A stretch of 43,162 nucleotides of DNA from the NCBI GenBank assembly GCA_026989135.1, contig JALSJZ010000151.1:1-43162 (forward strand). Direction: 5' to 3'. Below, piece by piece: positions 19,219-28,400 of this stretch. Position 1 is the first letter of the stretch; each line of letters begins with the position of its first letter. The notes under the pieces are model-generated. The model was not told where the DNA came from, did no database searches, and worked only from the letters and a program-made list of their open reading frames with translations. This DNA comes from Sedimenticola sp. (lineage in GTDB: Bacteria; Pseudomonadota; Gammaproteobacteria; Chromatiales; Chromatiaceae). Position numbers and translations under genes: made by a program.

Positions 19219-19731
19219 TTAGTATTGGGTAAACAGTTTGGTTTTCCCCTCTTTGTTGAAGGCCAATACGTCATAGCCGCTTGGCTTCTCTTCGGGAGGC
19301 TGCATGCCGGGTGAGTGGCGGGGCATTCCGGGAGCCGTCAGCCCGGCTACCTTGGGTTTCTCTTTCAGCAGCCGTTTAATGTCGTCAGCCGGGACATGAC
19401 CCTCAATCACATAATCGCCTATGGTAGCGGTGTGACAGGAGGCCAGATGGGGCTTCACGCCAAGCGATTGCTTGATGCTGTCCATGTCATCTCTCTGGTG
19501 TGAAATAACCGTAAAGCCCTCAGCTATAAGGTGCTCTTCCCAGGCGGTGCAGCAACCACAGGTGGGGGATTTATAGACGGTGATCTCTGGCAGTGCCTGC
19601 TTTGCGACCACGGCCGGCATGGCCTGGGAGCTCTGCTCTGATTCACTGCAGGCGGTTGTCACTACTGCAATCAATAATGCAATGCCACTGATGGTTATGG
19701 CTTTAACCGCCGCTTTTTTTTGTCTGCTCAT
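19219..19731 (-). CDS. DUF411 lipoprotein, CGCC metal-binding protein
   Basis: A 170-residue exported protein; the N-terminus ends in VVTTAC (Cys28), a plausible lipobox. The DUF411 domain has YKSPTCGCCTAWEEH (Cys58, Cys60, Cys61), the DDMDSIKQSLGV segment and ASCHTATIGDYVIEGHVP (Cys99-His100), all conserved in the family, which is linked to copper handling. A Met/His-rich stretch (GMPRHSPGM) follows. It lies between the DUF2231 membrane protein and merR. The ATG is at 19731. Confidence 0.85.
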   Translation of the reverse strand: MSRQKKAAVKAITISGIALLIAVVTTACSESEQSSQAMPAVVAKQALPEITVYKSPTCGCCTAWEEHLIAEGFTVISHQRDDMDSIKQSLGVKPHLASCHTATIGDYVIEGHVPADDIKRLLKEKPKVAGLTAPGMPRHSPGMQPPEEKPSGYDVLAFNKEGKTKLFTQY

Positions 19732-19765
19732 TGTGTTGACTCCTCAATAATAGTTAGTGGTTAAT

Positions 19766-20353
19766 TTAGTGTGCATGGCCGTCGCCTTCCGTCATCTCAT
19801 CCATGCCGCTGAAGTCCATCGACTCCTCGCTTGTCTGGCCATCGGCATGCCCTTCACCTTCGCCGTGGGCATGTGCATGGCCTGCGCCTTCGGACTGGGG
19901 CAGTGACATCACACCCAGCCCGTAACGGTAGACCACTTCGCCACCCCGCCAGGCGGTAGATAGAAGGAGAAGCTGTGCAATCAGCAGCACAATGACAAAT
20001 GCCCACCCCAGTGCCTTGCCCCTCCATACGCTGATCATCGACCAGAGTGCAATGCCGATAAACAGTGGGGTCGTGGCCAGCGCCCAGTTGCGGTGATCGG
20101 TCATCGCTGCATGTGACGGGGCATCGTGCGCCACAGTATTGTAGGCATAGAAACCTGCGGCAACCGTAATCACGGTAATGGCGGCTCCAAGCCAGAGGTT
20201 CCAGCGGGCTACAGTCGTTAACTGCTGTCGCAGGTTCTCTGGCAAACGAGAGCCAAGTAGCTGAAGTATGACAAACAGCCCGGTTGAAACGGATAACAGC
20301 GCCACCGTGAAGTGGACAAAAACGGGGTGTGAGTTGGGGATGATTTCAGGCAT
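19766..20353 (-). CDS. DUF2231 four-TM membrane protein with His-rich tail
   Basis: A 195-residue integral membrane protein with four helices (~13-32, 48-68, 88-110, 115-135). The start PEIIPNSHPVFVHFTVALLS is the DUF2231 hallmark, whose conserved histidines suggest metal or haem binding. The tail (~155-195) is rich in His, Gly and Asp/Glu, including HAHAHGEGEGHADG and EGDGHAH, as in metal-storage segments. Such proteins often lie in copper clusters; the activity is unknown. It follows the PII-like gene by 18 bp. Confidence 0.75.
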   Translation of the reverse strand: MPEIIPNSHPVFVHFTVALLSVSTGLFVILQLLGSRLPENLRQQLTTVARWNLWLGAAITVITVAAGFYAYNTVAHDAPSHAAMTDHRNWALATTPLFIGIALWSMISVWRGKALGWAFVIVLLIAQLLLLSTAWRGGEVVYRYGLGVMSLPQSEGAGHAHAHGEGEGHADGQTSEESMDFSGMDEMTEGDGHAH

Positions 20354-20371
20354 TTGAATGCTCCTTGATGG

Positions 20372-20698
20372 TCAGATTTCACTTGCTGTTGCTTCAGAGC
20401 GGGTTCGGATCCGGTAGAGTCTCTCCACCGGCAGTATGGCGACGATGCCATCTCCTTCTGCGCCTGTGTGGGCGCTGTTCATAATGGCCTGGGCAATGAG
20501 ATCAGCCTGGGCCTCATCGGTGAATATTTCAATCCGGGAATGGCTGACCATCCAGTCACTGGAGTAGAAGTCTGCGTATTCACCATACCCCTTGACCTTG
20601 GTTACGCTGATGCCGTGTACCCCCATGGCCTGTAGTACAGATTCAACCTTTTCCAGCACATCGCACCGAATAATGGCGGTCACTTTTTGATAGTTCAT
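20372..20698 (-). CDS. PII-like (GlnB-fold) small protein
   Basis: A 108-residue protein starting MNYQKVTAIIRCDVLEKVES, then KVKGYGEYADFYSSDW and HTGAEGDGIVAILPVERLYRIRT, the framework of the PII superfamily. Classical GlnB has a T-loop tyrosine in a long RGxxxxYRG region; here that loop is replaced by YGEYADFYSSDWMVSHSRIE, so nitrogen control is unlikely. PII-like proteins in metal clusters may sense metals or nucleotides. It stands in the copper gene row between the AhpD-like and DUF2231 genes (gaps 4 and 18 bp). Confidence 0.7.
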   Translation of the reverse strand: MNYQKVTAIIRCDVLEKVESVLQAMGVHGISVTKVKGYGEYADFYSSDWMVSHSRIEIFTDEAQADLIAQAIMNSAHTGAEGDGIVAILPVERLYRIRTRSEATASEI

Positions 20699-20702
20699 CT
20701 CA

Positions 20703-21272
20703 TCACCTCTGTGGGGGGGCAGGTTGGGGGGCTATTGAACAGAACCCCTGCGGTTCGACACCCAGGGCAGCATTGAATTTGCTCGACATGTTCTGGAAGC
20801 CGATCAGCCCGGTAAGTTCGATGATGGCATCATCATCAAAATAGCGGCGCAGCGCCGCAAAATGTGCTGCGGTAGGCTGCTGGTCGCTACGGGTCACCAC
20901 CTCGGTATAGGCCAGGGCGGCTCGCTCTTTGTCGCTGTAGAGGCTGCTTGTGGGGTAGTCGACCAGCATCGCCAGCTTCTCATCCGTGATGCCTCGTTTC
21001 AGTGCTGTGGCGGAGTTGATATCGACACAGAAGGAGCACCAGTTGATCTGTGAGACCCGCACTGTCACCAAGGTGCGCAGTGCGGGCTCAAGGGGGGAAG
21101 AGTCACGATCAAAGGCACCATAGAGCGACGCCAGGGTGGCAAACACCTTGGGTGAGCGTCCCCACAGCCGGGCCGGTTCCAGAACGGCACCGTATTTACG
21201 CCGCTGGTTCCAGAAAAAAAGGCGCACATACCAGGGGAATTTGTGATCCTTTGGTGTGGTGATTATTGACAT
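20703..21272 (-). CDS. Carboxymuconolactone decarboxylase/AhpD-family protein
   Basis: A 189-residue protein of the AhpD-like fold. The redox motif CSFC (Cys79-Cys82) is followed by VDINSATALKRG, the usual helix of the family; the AhpD histidine after the second cysteine is Asn86. It could reduce peroxides or thiols, consistent with oxidative stress during copper exposure, but the substrate is not readable. It lies 49 bp after copB and 4 bp before the PII-like gene. No signal peptide. Confidence 0.75.
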   Translation of the reverse strand: MSIITTPKDHKFPWYVRLFFWNQRRKYGAVLEPARLWGRSPKVFATLASLYGAFDRDSSPLEPALRTLVTVRVSQINWCSFCVDINSATALKRGITDEKLAMLVDYPTSSLYSDKERAALAYTEVVTRSDQQPTAAHFAALRRYFDDDAIIELTGLIGFQNMSSKFNAALGVEPQGFCSIAPQPAPPQR

Positions 21273-21321
21273 GGCTTTCTACATTGTTCCTGTGATGTAA
21301 TCCGCTAGGGTATAGATGCGT

Positions 21322-22224
21322 TCAGAACCAAAAACGCACACCTGCCACTGCCCTGGTGTTACTCTTCGACCCGCCGCCGGCACGGACATAATCGGCCGTG
21401 TCACCAAATCTGCCGGTCCACTCGATACCGATATAGGGGGCAAACTCACGCCGGATCTCATAGCGCAGACGCAGGCCGGCTGTGGTGTCGGAGAGCCCCG
21501 AACCCAGGCTGCGTTTGGGGTCGCCCTTACCGTAAAAATTGGCTTCAAGCCGAGGTTGGAGAATCAGTCTCTGGGTGAGCAGCAGCTCGTACTCTGCCTC
21601 AAATCCCAGTGCGCTACGGCCGTTCTCACCCAGGTAGGCGGTGATGTCCAGTTCGAACCAATAGGGTGCCAGTCCCTGGAAGCCGAAGGCGAGCCAGCTT
21701 CGATCAGGGTCTTCATCACTGCTTTCATAACGCAACCCGAGCTGGAGATCCCAAAATGTTGCAATGGCATGGCTCCACAGCAACTCGGTGTCGGCCTCTT
21801 CCAGCTTGCCATTGTTAATTTCGCCTTCGGCCTTCAATACCATGCGATCATAGTCACGCCCATACCAGGCCTGAAGATCATAGGCTGTTGCGGTGTCGCC
21901 ATCGTTGCGCACGGCCTCAAGGCGATCAACGAGCAGGGAGGCGAAGTTCTGCTCATCGGCAAAGCGTGGTCGTGGGATTGGGCCGAAGTCATAGCCATTG
22001 GAATAGGCGTGTGGATCACGGGCATCTGCCGGTGCAGACCCGCCCTGCATCATGCTGCTTTTGCCATGATTCATGGGATGTTCCGTATCCTTCATTGCTG
22101 CATCAGCTGAGGCAGGCATTCTTCCATGATTCATATCGCTTTGTGCCCAAGCCGGGGAGAGGCTGAGCAGCAGCAGAGTGGTTATGACCAAAGCGGCTGG
22201 TATGTTTATATCTATCGCCTTCAT
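21322..22224 (-). CDS. copB: Copper resistance outer-membrane protein B
   Basis: 300 residues from ATG 22224, which has AGGAG seven bases upstream and opens a signal peptide ending SPAWA; the frame could also begin at 22242 in a 4-bp overlap with copA. A Met/His-rich N-terminus (MNHGRMP, HPMNHGKSSMM) precedes a CopB/PcoB beta-barrel domain (~80-300) ending in VAGVRFWF, an outer-membrane type terminal Phe. It would work with the CopA multicopper oxidase encoded immediately upstream. Confidence 0.93.
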   Translation of the reverse strand: MKAIDINIPAALVITTLLLLSLSPAWAQSDMNHGRMPASADAAMKDTEHPMNHGKSSMMQGGSAPADARDPHAYSNGYDFGPIPRPRFADEQNFASLLVDRLEAVRNDGDTATAYDLQAWYGRDYDRMVLKAEGEINNGKLEEADTELLWSHAIATFWDLQLGLRYESSDEDPDRSWLAFGFQGLAPYWFELDITAYLGENGRSALGFEAEYELLLTQRLILQPRLEANFYGKGDPKRSLGSGLSDTTAGLRLRYEIRREFAPYIGIEWTGRFGDTADYVRAGGGSKSNTRAVAGVRFWF

Positions 22225-22238
22225 TATATTCTCCTCGC

Positions 22239-23990
22239 TCATGCCACCACGACTTCACGGAACATACCTGCATCCATGTGATAGAGCAGGTGGCAGTGCC
22301 ACGCCCAGCGCCCCAATGCATCGGCATGCACCAGAAAGCTGACCCGTTGAGCCGGTTGCACGCTGATGGTGTGTCGACGGGTTATGAATTGCCCCTCTGC
22401 GTTCTCCATTTCGCTCCACATGCCGTGCAGGTGCATGGGATGGGTCATCATGGTGTCGTTGTGCAGAATCACCCGCAGGCGCTCGCCATGGCGAAAATGA
22501 ATGGGCGTGGATTTGCCGAACTCCAGGCCGTCGATGGACCAGGTGTAGCGATCCATGTTGCCGGTTAGGTGCAACTCGATCTCCCGCTCTGCTCCACGTG
22601 GGTCAAGCGGCCCTCCCAGGGTGTGCAGATCTGCATAGGTCAATACCCGTCGGCCGTTGTTGCGCAGGCCGATGCCGGGGTCGTTGAGGTTGATGCGTGG
22701 CCTGTCGACACGCATGTCGACGCTGGGGCCGTATTCGGTGCTGGCGTGGCGGACGGCAGGAGTGGCGGTATGGTTGCCATGCTGCATCATCCCTTGCATG
22801 CCGGCCATCGCGCCACCCTGGGCTGCTGCACCCATCATGTCCGTCATGGTCAGCCATTGTGGGGCGTCCATTTCGGGCACTGCTGCTGTCAACCCAGTGC
22901 GGCTGGTCAGTGTTCCGCGGGTGTAGCCGGTGCGATCCATCGACTGGGCGAAGATGGTGTAGGCCCCCTCTTTTGGTGTGACGATAACATCGTAGGTCTC
23001 GCCGGGGCCGAAACGGAACTCATCCACCGTTACCGGCTCGACATTCTGGCCATCGACCTGCACCACGGTCATCTCCAGGCCGGGGATGCGCACATCGAAG
23101 AAGCTCTGGGTGCCGCTGCTGATGAAGCGCAGCCTGATCCGTTCACCGGGGTTGAACAGCCCGGTCCAGTTGGCTGCCGGTGTGGCACCGTTCATCAGAA
23201 AGGTGTAGGTGTAACCGGAGATGTCGGCCAGATCAGTTGGTGTCATGCGCATCCGGTTCCACATCCGCCGTTTACTGAGGGCAGCGCTGAGCCCTTTATC
23301 AGCTACGTCGTGGAAGAAGTCGACGGTGGTTGGCTCATTGAAGTTGTAGTAGTCGCTCTGTTTTTTCAGTTTGGTGAAGACGGCCATCGGGTCTTCATCG
23401 GTCCAGTCGGAGAGCTGCACGATGTAGTCGCGGTCGGCGCGGATCGCTTCACCCTCCGCCGGATCGACGATGATGGTGCCATACATGCCGGTCTGCTCCT
23501 GGAATCCGGAGTGGGAGTGGTACCAGTAGGTGCCGCTCTGCTGCACCTTGAAGCGGTAGATGAAGGTTTCACCGGGGGCGATTCCGGGAAAACTGACTCC
23601 CGGCACGCCGTCCATCTGGTAGGGCAGAATGATGCCGTGCCAGTGAATCGAGGTGGAGACGTTGAGCTGGTTGGTGACGCGAATGGTCACTGTCTCGCCC
23701 TCGCGCCAGCGCAGAGTAGGCCCTGGAATCGAGCTGTTGATGGAGGTTGCTATCCGGGGTGTGCCGGTGAAATTGACAGCACTCTCGGCAACAGTGAGAT
23801 CGAACTCCCTGCCGCTGAGTACGGGGGCTGTGCCGCTAGCAGTTTGTGAGGATGGCGTTGCCCAGGCCGGTTTAAGCCATGGAGCCAAACCGAGTAACAG
23901 ACCGCCGCTGACCAAACCCTGAACAAATCGGCGGCGGGGCAAATTGGAAAGTGCCTGGGAATCTGGGGCAGTGTGCTTCATCTGTTTCAT
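22239..23990 (-). CDS. copA: Periplasmic multicopper oxidase, copper resistance protein A
   Basis: 583 residues, exported by Tat: PRRRFVQGL at 18-26. The four copper-ligand regions are HWHG (116-119), WYHSHSG (156-162), HPMHLHGMW (517-525) and HCHLLYHMDAGM (565-576), giving type 1, 2 and 3 copper sites. A Met-rich segment (MGAAAQGGAMAGMQGMMQHG, ~390-410) is typical of PcoA/CopA and binds Cu(I). It oxidises Cu(I) in the periplasm. It overlaps the copB frame at its 3' end. This gene shares its historical symbol with the P1B ATPase at 16212-18677 but is a different protein. Confidence 0.95.
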   Translation of the reverse strand: MKQMKHTAPDSQALSNLPRRRFVQGLVSGGLLLGLAPWLKPAWATPSSQTASGTAPVLSGREFDLTVAESAVNFTGTPRIATSINSSIPGPTLRWREGETVTIRVTNQLNVSTSIHWHGIILPYQMDGVPGVSFPGIAPGETFIYRFKVQQSGTYWYHSHSGFQEQTGMYGTIIVDPAEGEAIRADRDYIVQLSDWTDEDPMAVFTKLKKQSDYYNFNEPTTVDFFHDVADKGLSAALSKRRMWNRMRMTPTDLADISGYTYTFLMNGATPAANWTGLFNPGERIRLRFISSGTQSFFDVRIPGLEMTVVQVDGQNVEPVTVDEFRFGPGETYDVIVTPKEGAYTIFAQSMDRTGYTRGTLTSRTGLTAAVPEMDAPQWLTMTDMMGAAAQGGAMAGMQGMMQHGNHTATPAVRHASTEYGPSVDMRVDRPRINLNDPGIGLRNNGRRVLTYADLHTLGGPLDPRGAEREIELHLTGNMDRYTWSIDGLEFGKSTPIHFRHGERLRVILHNDTMMTHPMHLHGMWSEMENAEGQFITRRHTISVQPAQRVSFLVHADALGRWAWHCHLLYHMDAGMFREVVVA

Positions 23991-24067
23991 CCTCTAGTCA
24001 AAAATGCGGTTTGGGTCGGGAATGACTATTTATCCGCACAGTCACCCCCGATCCATTCTCACCCACT

Positions 24068-24550
24068 TTATCTGCCTGGGTAGTAGACTCCGCCCTTGTG
24101 CTTATTGCCGTCAGCCGTTTTGAACAGGATCATCAGTTGATGCTTGCCTTCATGGCCCAGGTCATAACCGGCCATCAGCCAGTCACCCATCTTCATGGTC
24201 TTTTTGGTCTCTGATTTTCCGGAGGGGTGTTTTACCTTGGTGTTCATGGTGATATTGCTGAGCGCCTTGCCATCCTTCTCTACCTTGATCATGAAGTTAT
24301 GGCTGCCGCCCATCTCCTGGCCGGGTTCTGCTTTCATCACATGGAAGGTAACGGTATAGCCGTCGATCTCTTTTTTCTTCAGGAACATGCCATCTGTCTT
24401 TGCTTCATGATCTTTGTGATCGCCTCCATCATGCGAGCTATGGTCATGGTCGCCGTGGTCATGATCCCCTGCTGCAAAGGCGATTGGGGTTATGGCCAAA
24501 AGTCCGGTCAATGCAAAGGCTGCAATGGCTTGTTTTCTCTGTTTCATCAT
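24068..24550 (-). CDS. Exported His-rich protein, probable periplasmic copper binder
   Basis: 160 residues: a signal peptide (~1-27, ending AFA), a strongly His/Asp-rich stretch (GDHDHGDHDHSSHDGGDHKD) and a beta-rich domain with Met/His positions (FHVMKAEPG, GSHNFMIKV, MGDWLMAGYDLGHEG). It probably buffers copper in the periplasm before the Cop/Cus proteins. The domain resembles small YtkA/copper-chaperone-like Ig folds, but I do not assign a family. It lies 77 bp upstream of the CopA oxidase. Confidence 0.65.
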   Translation of the reverse strand: MMKQRKQAIAAFALTGLLAITPIAFAAGDHDHGDHDHSSHDGGDHKDHEAKTDGMFLKKKEIDGYTVTFHVMKAEPGQEMGGSHNFMIKVEKDGKALSNITMNTKVKHPSGKSETKKTMKMGDWLMAGYDLGHEGKHQLMILFKTADGNKHKGGVYYPGR

Positions 24551-24589
24551 TTTTTCCTCTTGGTTGTGTAAAAAGCTTCAGTATTTAAA

Positions 24590-24783
24590 AATCTGTGTTT
24601 ATTCGTGTTCATCTGTGGTTCTGTGTTTTAAGATATTTAGCTGTTTTGAACCACAGATTCACACAGATGGACACAGATAGTATTCATTTCAGGGTTTAAT
24701 AATCTGTGTTTATCCGTGTTCATCTGTGGTTCTGTGTTTTAAGACATTTAGCTGTTTTGAACCACAGATTCACACAGATAATA
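24590..24783. repeat. Tandem pair of ACACAGAT-type palindromic repeats
   Basis: Two near-identical units begin at 24590 and 24701. Each starts AATCTGTGTTTATCCGTGTT and contains the inverted partner AACCACAGATTCACACAGAT ~60 bp on. A related unit lies at 25307-25400, on the far side of the GxxExxY gene. Such repeats commonly border GxxExxY genes. This 234-bp intergenic stretch holds nothing else visible. Confidence 0.75.
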
Positions 24784-24784
24784 T

Positions 24785-25331
24785 TCATAGAACCAGCCGC
24801 TCCCACTGGAGTTTGGCGTGCTTAAAATTTATAATTAAGCCTACTCTAAGCCCTGTGATTTTCAGGTAGTTCAAAATTTGTCCTTTTTCATGGTTTGTTA
24901 TCCTGTCGATGGTTTTGGTATCCACAACAATCTGTTCGAATACGATAAGATCAGGGATATATTCACCAACTTTTATGCTCTTATAGAGAACATCAAAGCG
25001 CGGCTGTTGCTGAGCGGGAATATTATTCAGTCCAAATTCCACAATCATGGCGTTTTCATATGGTTTTTCCAGCAAACCATGCCCTAGGAGGCTGTCCGAG
25101 AATAGGAACCACAATGAGGAAAAGCTGGATTTGGCCAAATTCTTCCATTATTTTCGTTAAATATACTCAATATTCGCCTTAAATAATGAAAAAACCTGAC
25201 TCAAACCAGCGTCCCCTCACCATGATTCCTATTCTCGGACAGACTCCTAGCGTATTTAAGACCTCCATTGCGCATCCAACAATTTTATGGGTCTCTTCCT
25301 TAAACAAAAATCTGTGTTTATCCGTGTTCAT
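24785..25331 (-). pseudogene. GxxExxY-family gene interrupted by a 167-bp MITE
   Basis: The N-terminal piece (25251-25331) encodes MNTDKHRFLFKEETHK then IVGCAMEVLNTLG. The C-terminal piece (24785-25087) encodes LGHGLLEKPYENAMIVEFGL and later YIPDLIVFEQIVVDTKTIDR and LNYLKITGLRVGLIINF. Removing bases 25084-25246 rejoins the two in frame as NTLGHGLLEKPYE, the GxxExxY core. The net insertion is 163 bp, so it shifts the frame. GxxExxY proteins are small PD-(D/E)xK-like proteins of unknown role. The start lies within an ACACAGAT-type repeat, as often seen for the family. Confidence 0.85.
25084..25250 (-). mobile_element. 167-bp MITE, copy 1, inserted in the GxxExxY gene
   Basis: CTAG-to-CTAG element of 167 bp with ~36-bp terminal inverted repeats starting CTAGGAGGCTGTCCGAGAAT. 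The interior of ~95 bp has no transposase. It is inverted relative to the copies at 32035-32201 and 42033-42199. Reconstruction of the host gene shows one CTAG before insertion, so CTAG is the target-site duplication. A 4-bp CTAG-like target is used by the IS5 subgroup, a possible but unproved source of the transposase. Confidence 0.9.
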
Positions 25332-25495
25332 CTGTGGCTCCTTTTTAAAAAAGTATGGATAGCTGTTTTGAACCACAGATTCACACAGATGAACACAGAT
25401 AATGTTCATTCCAGTATTCAAAAATCCGTGTCTATACCCACAACACTCGCTACGCTTGCGGGGCAGGCTCTCTGTGTTCATCTGTGGCTCCATAG
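25307..25495. repeat. ACACAGAT-type palindromic repeats upstream of the GxxExxY remnant
   Basis: A unit like those at 24590-24783 begins near 25307 and has its inverted half (AACCACAGATTCACACAGAT) around 25371-25390. A more degenerate third piece runs to about 25490 (TGTGTTCATCTGTGGCTCC). Together they fill the space between the GxxExxY start and cusA. Confidence 0.6.
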
Positions 25496-28400
25496 TTATT
25501 CCGAAGGTTTGTGAAACCGCTCTTGCAGCTGCAATACCATGCCGTAGATGACCGGCAGTACCAGCAGGCAGAGTACGGTTACTGTGATCATGCCACCGAC
25601 CATTGGAGCCGCGATACGCTGCATCACCTCGGAGCCGGTGCCGGAGCTCCACATGATCGGCAACAGGCCGGCGGTGATGGCGGTGGCGGTCATCGCAATG
25701 GGTCGCACCCGCTCAGAGGTGCCGGTGTGTACCGCGTCCATAATCTCACTGCCGGTCAGTTTTCCTCCCTTTTTGCGGTGACGACGGGCAATCTCCTGAT
25801 CAATAAAGGTGAGCACCAATACTCCAATCTCTGCGGCCACCCCGGCCAGGGCGATAAAACCAACCGCCACGGCTACTGACATGTTGAAGCCAAGGTAGTG
25901 GATCAGCCAGAAGCCGCCAATCAGCCCAAACGGGATGGAGAGCATCACCACCAGCGGTGCGGTGATGTTCTTGAAGTTGAAGTAGAGCAGCAGGAAGATT
26001 AGCAGCAGGGTGGCAGGCACGACGATGCGCAGCCGTTCTGCGGCGCGTTCCATATATTCGAACTGCCCTGACCAGACCAGCGTGTAGCCGGGCGGGATAT
26101 CCACCTGGCTCTCTACCACCTGCTTGGCTTTGGCCACATAGCCGCCGATGTCGGAGGTTTTGATATCAACATAAATCCAGGCGTTGGGGCGCGAGTTTTC
26201 GCTCTTGATACTGGGTGGGCCGCGCCGCAGTTGCAGGTCGGCTACCAGTGAGAGCGGGATCTGTGCGCCGGTGGGGGTCGGTATCAGTACCCGCTTCAGG
26301 TTCTCTATGTTGTCACGCAGGTCTCTTGGGTAGCGCAGGCTGACGGGGTAGCGCTCCAGCCCCTCTACCGTGTAGGTGATATTCATGCCGCCAATGGCGA
26401 TCTGGATCACATCCTGTACATCACCAGTGGTGAGTCCGTAGCGGGAGGCCTCTTCACGGTTGATGTCAAAGTCGAGGTAGTAACCTCCTGCAGCTTTGTC
26501 GGCAAAGGCGGAGAGGGTGTCTGGCATCGGCGTCAGCACCTGTTCAATATCACCTGCCACCTTCTCCAGCACATTCAGATCTGGCCCACTCACCTTGATG
26601 CCAATCGGTGTCTTGATGCCGGTGGAGAGCATGTCGATGCGGGTCTTGATCGGCATAGTCCAGGCATTGGCCAGCCCTGGGAACTTGATCGCGGCATCCA
26701 TCTCATCCATCAGCATTTTGGTGGTTTTGGTCGGGTCTGGCCACTCAGAGCGATCCTTCAATCGGATGGTGGTCTCCAGCATCGCCAGCGGTGCCGGGTC
26801 GGTTGCCGTATCCGCGCGTCCCACCTTGCCGAAGACATGATGCACCTCTGGGAAGCTCATCAGGATCTTGTCGGTCTGCTGCATCAGCTCCTTGGCCTTG
26901 GTGATGGAGATGCCGGGGTAGGTGGTCGGCATGTAGAGGATATCCCCCTCATCCAGTGGCGGCATAAACTCACTGCCCAGTTTTTGCAGTGGGTAGCTGG
27001 TGACGGCCAGCAGCGCAATGGCGATAGTCAATGTTATCCAGCGAAATTGAATCGCCTGCTTCAACACCGGCGCATGCAGCCAGTGCAGGAATCGGTTCAC
27101 CGGGTTTTTGGCCTCGGGCATGATCTTGCCGCGAATGAAGAAGCCCATCAGTACCGGCACCAGGGTGACCGCCAGTATGGCCGAGGCGGCCATGGCGTAG
27201 GTTTTGGTGAAGGCGAGCGGGGCAAACAGTCGCCCCTCCTGTGCCTGCAAGGTAAATACCGGCAGGAAGGAGACGGTGATGATCAGCAGTGAGAAGAAGA
27301 GTGCCGGCCCCACCTCACGTGAGGCATCGGCAATCGCCTCCCAGCGCTCTGCGCTCGTCAGTTCACCCCCTTTTCGGTCACCCGCATGTTCGAGATGTTT
27401 GTGGGCATTCTCGATCATCACAATGGCGCCATCCACCATCGCGCCAATGGCGATGGCAATGCCGCCCAGGGACATGATGTTGGCGTTGATGCCCTGCCAT
27501 TTCATCACAATAAAGGCCATCAGGATGCCGATCGGCAGGGTCAGAATCGCGACCAGTGCAGAGCGGGTATGCAGCAGGAAGAGGATGCAGATGAGGCTGA
27601 CTACAATCGACTCTTCGATCAGCTTCTCGACCAGGTTCTCTACCGCACGTTCGATCAGGTCGCCCCGGTCATAGACCGGCACGATCTCCACCCCTTCGGG
27701 CAGCCCTTTTTGCAGTTCAGCCAGCTTTTCACGCACCCGTTCGATGGTTGCCATGGCGTTTTCACCATAGCGCATGATCACCACGCCACCGGCCACCTCG
27801 CCTTCACCATTCAGCTCGGCAGCACCCCGGCGCAGTTCAGGGCCGATCTGGATGTGGGCAATATCCTTCAGGCGGATCGGGGTGCCGTTGTCATCCACGC
27901 CGACCGGGATCACCTCCAGGTCGCTGATGGATTGGATGTAGCCGAGTCCGCGTACCATATATTCGGTCTCGGCCATCTCCACCAGCTTGCCGCCGACATC
28001 GTTGTTGGAGCGTTGAATCGCCCGTTTTACCTTGGATAGCGGGATGTTGTAGGCGAGCAGTGCATTGGGGTCAACCTCTACCTGATACTGTTTGACGTGA
28101 CCGCCGATGGAGGCGACCTCGGAGATCCCCTCGACCGTCTGTAGTGGATAGCGCAGATACCAGTCCTGCATCGAGCGCAGTTGGGACAGGTCATGTTTGC
28201 CGGTGCGGTCTACCAGCGCATATTCGTAGATCCAGCCAACGCCAGTGGCATCCGGCCCCAGTGAGGGGGAGAGTCCGGAGGGGAGACGGGAGCTGACGTA
28301 GTTCAGGTACTCCAATACCCGTGAACGTGCCCAGTACATGTCGGTGCCATCTTCGAAGATGATGTAGACAAAGGAGAAGCCGAAGAAACTGTAGCCGCGT

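Noticed and set aside
22569-23849. A 426-codon plus-strand open frame
   Set aside because: It is antisense to the multicopper oxidase, with skewed His/Gly/Val composition and no recognisable domain; a by-product of high GC third positions.
24590-25495. CRISPR array from the repeated ACACAGAT units
   Set aside because: Units are few, irregularly spaced and internally palindromic, with no spacer pattern or cas genes.
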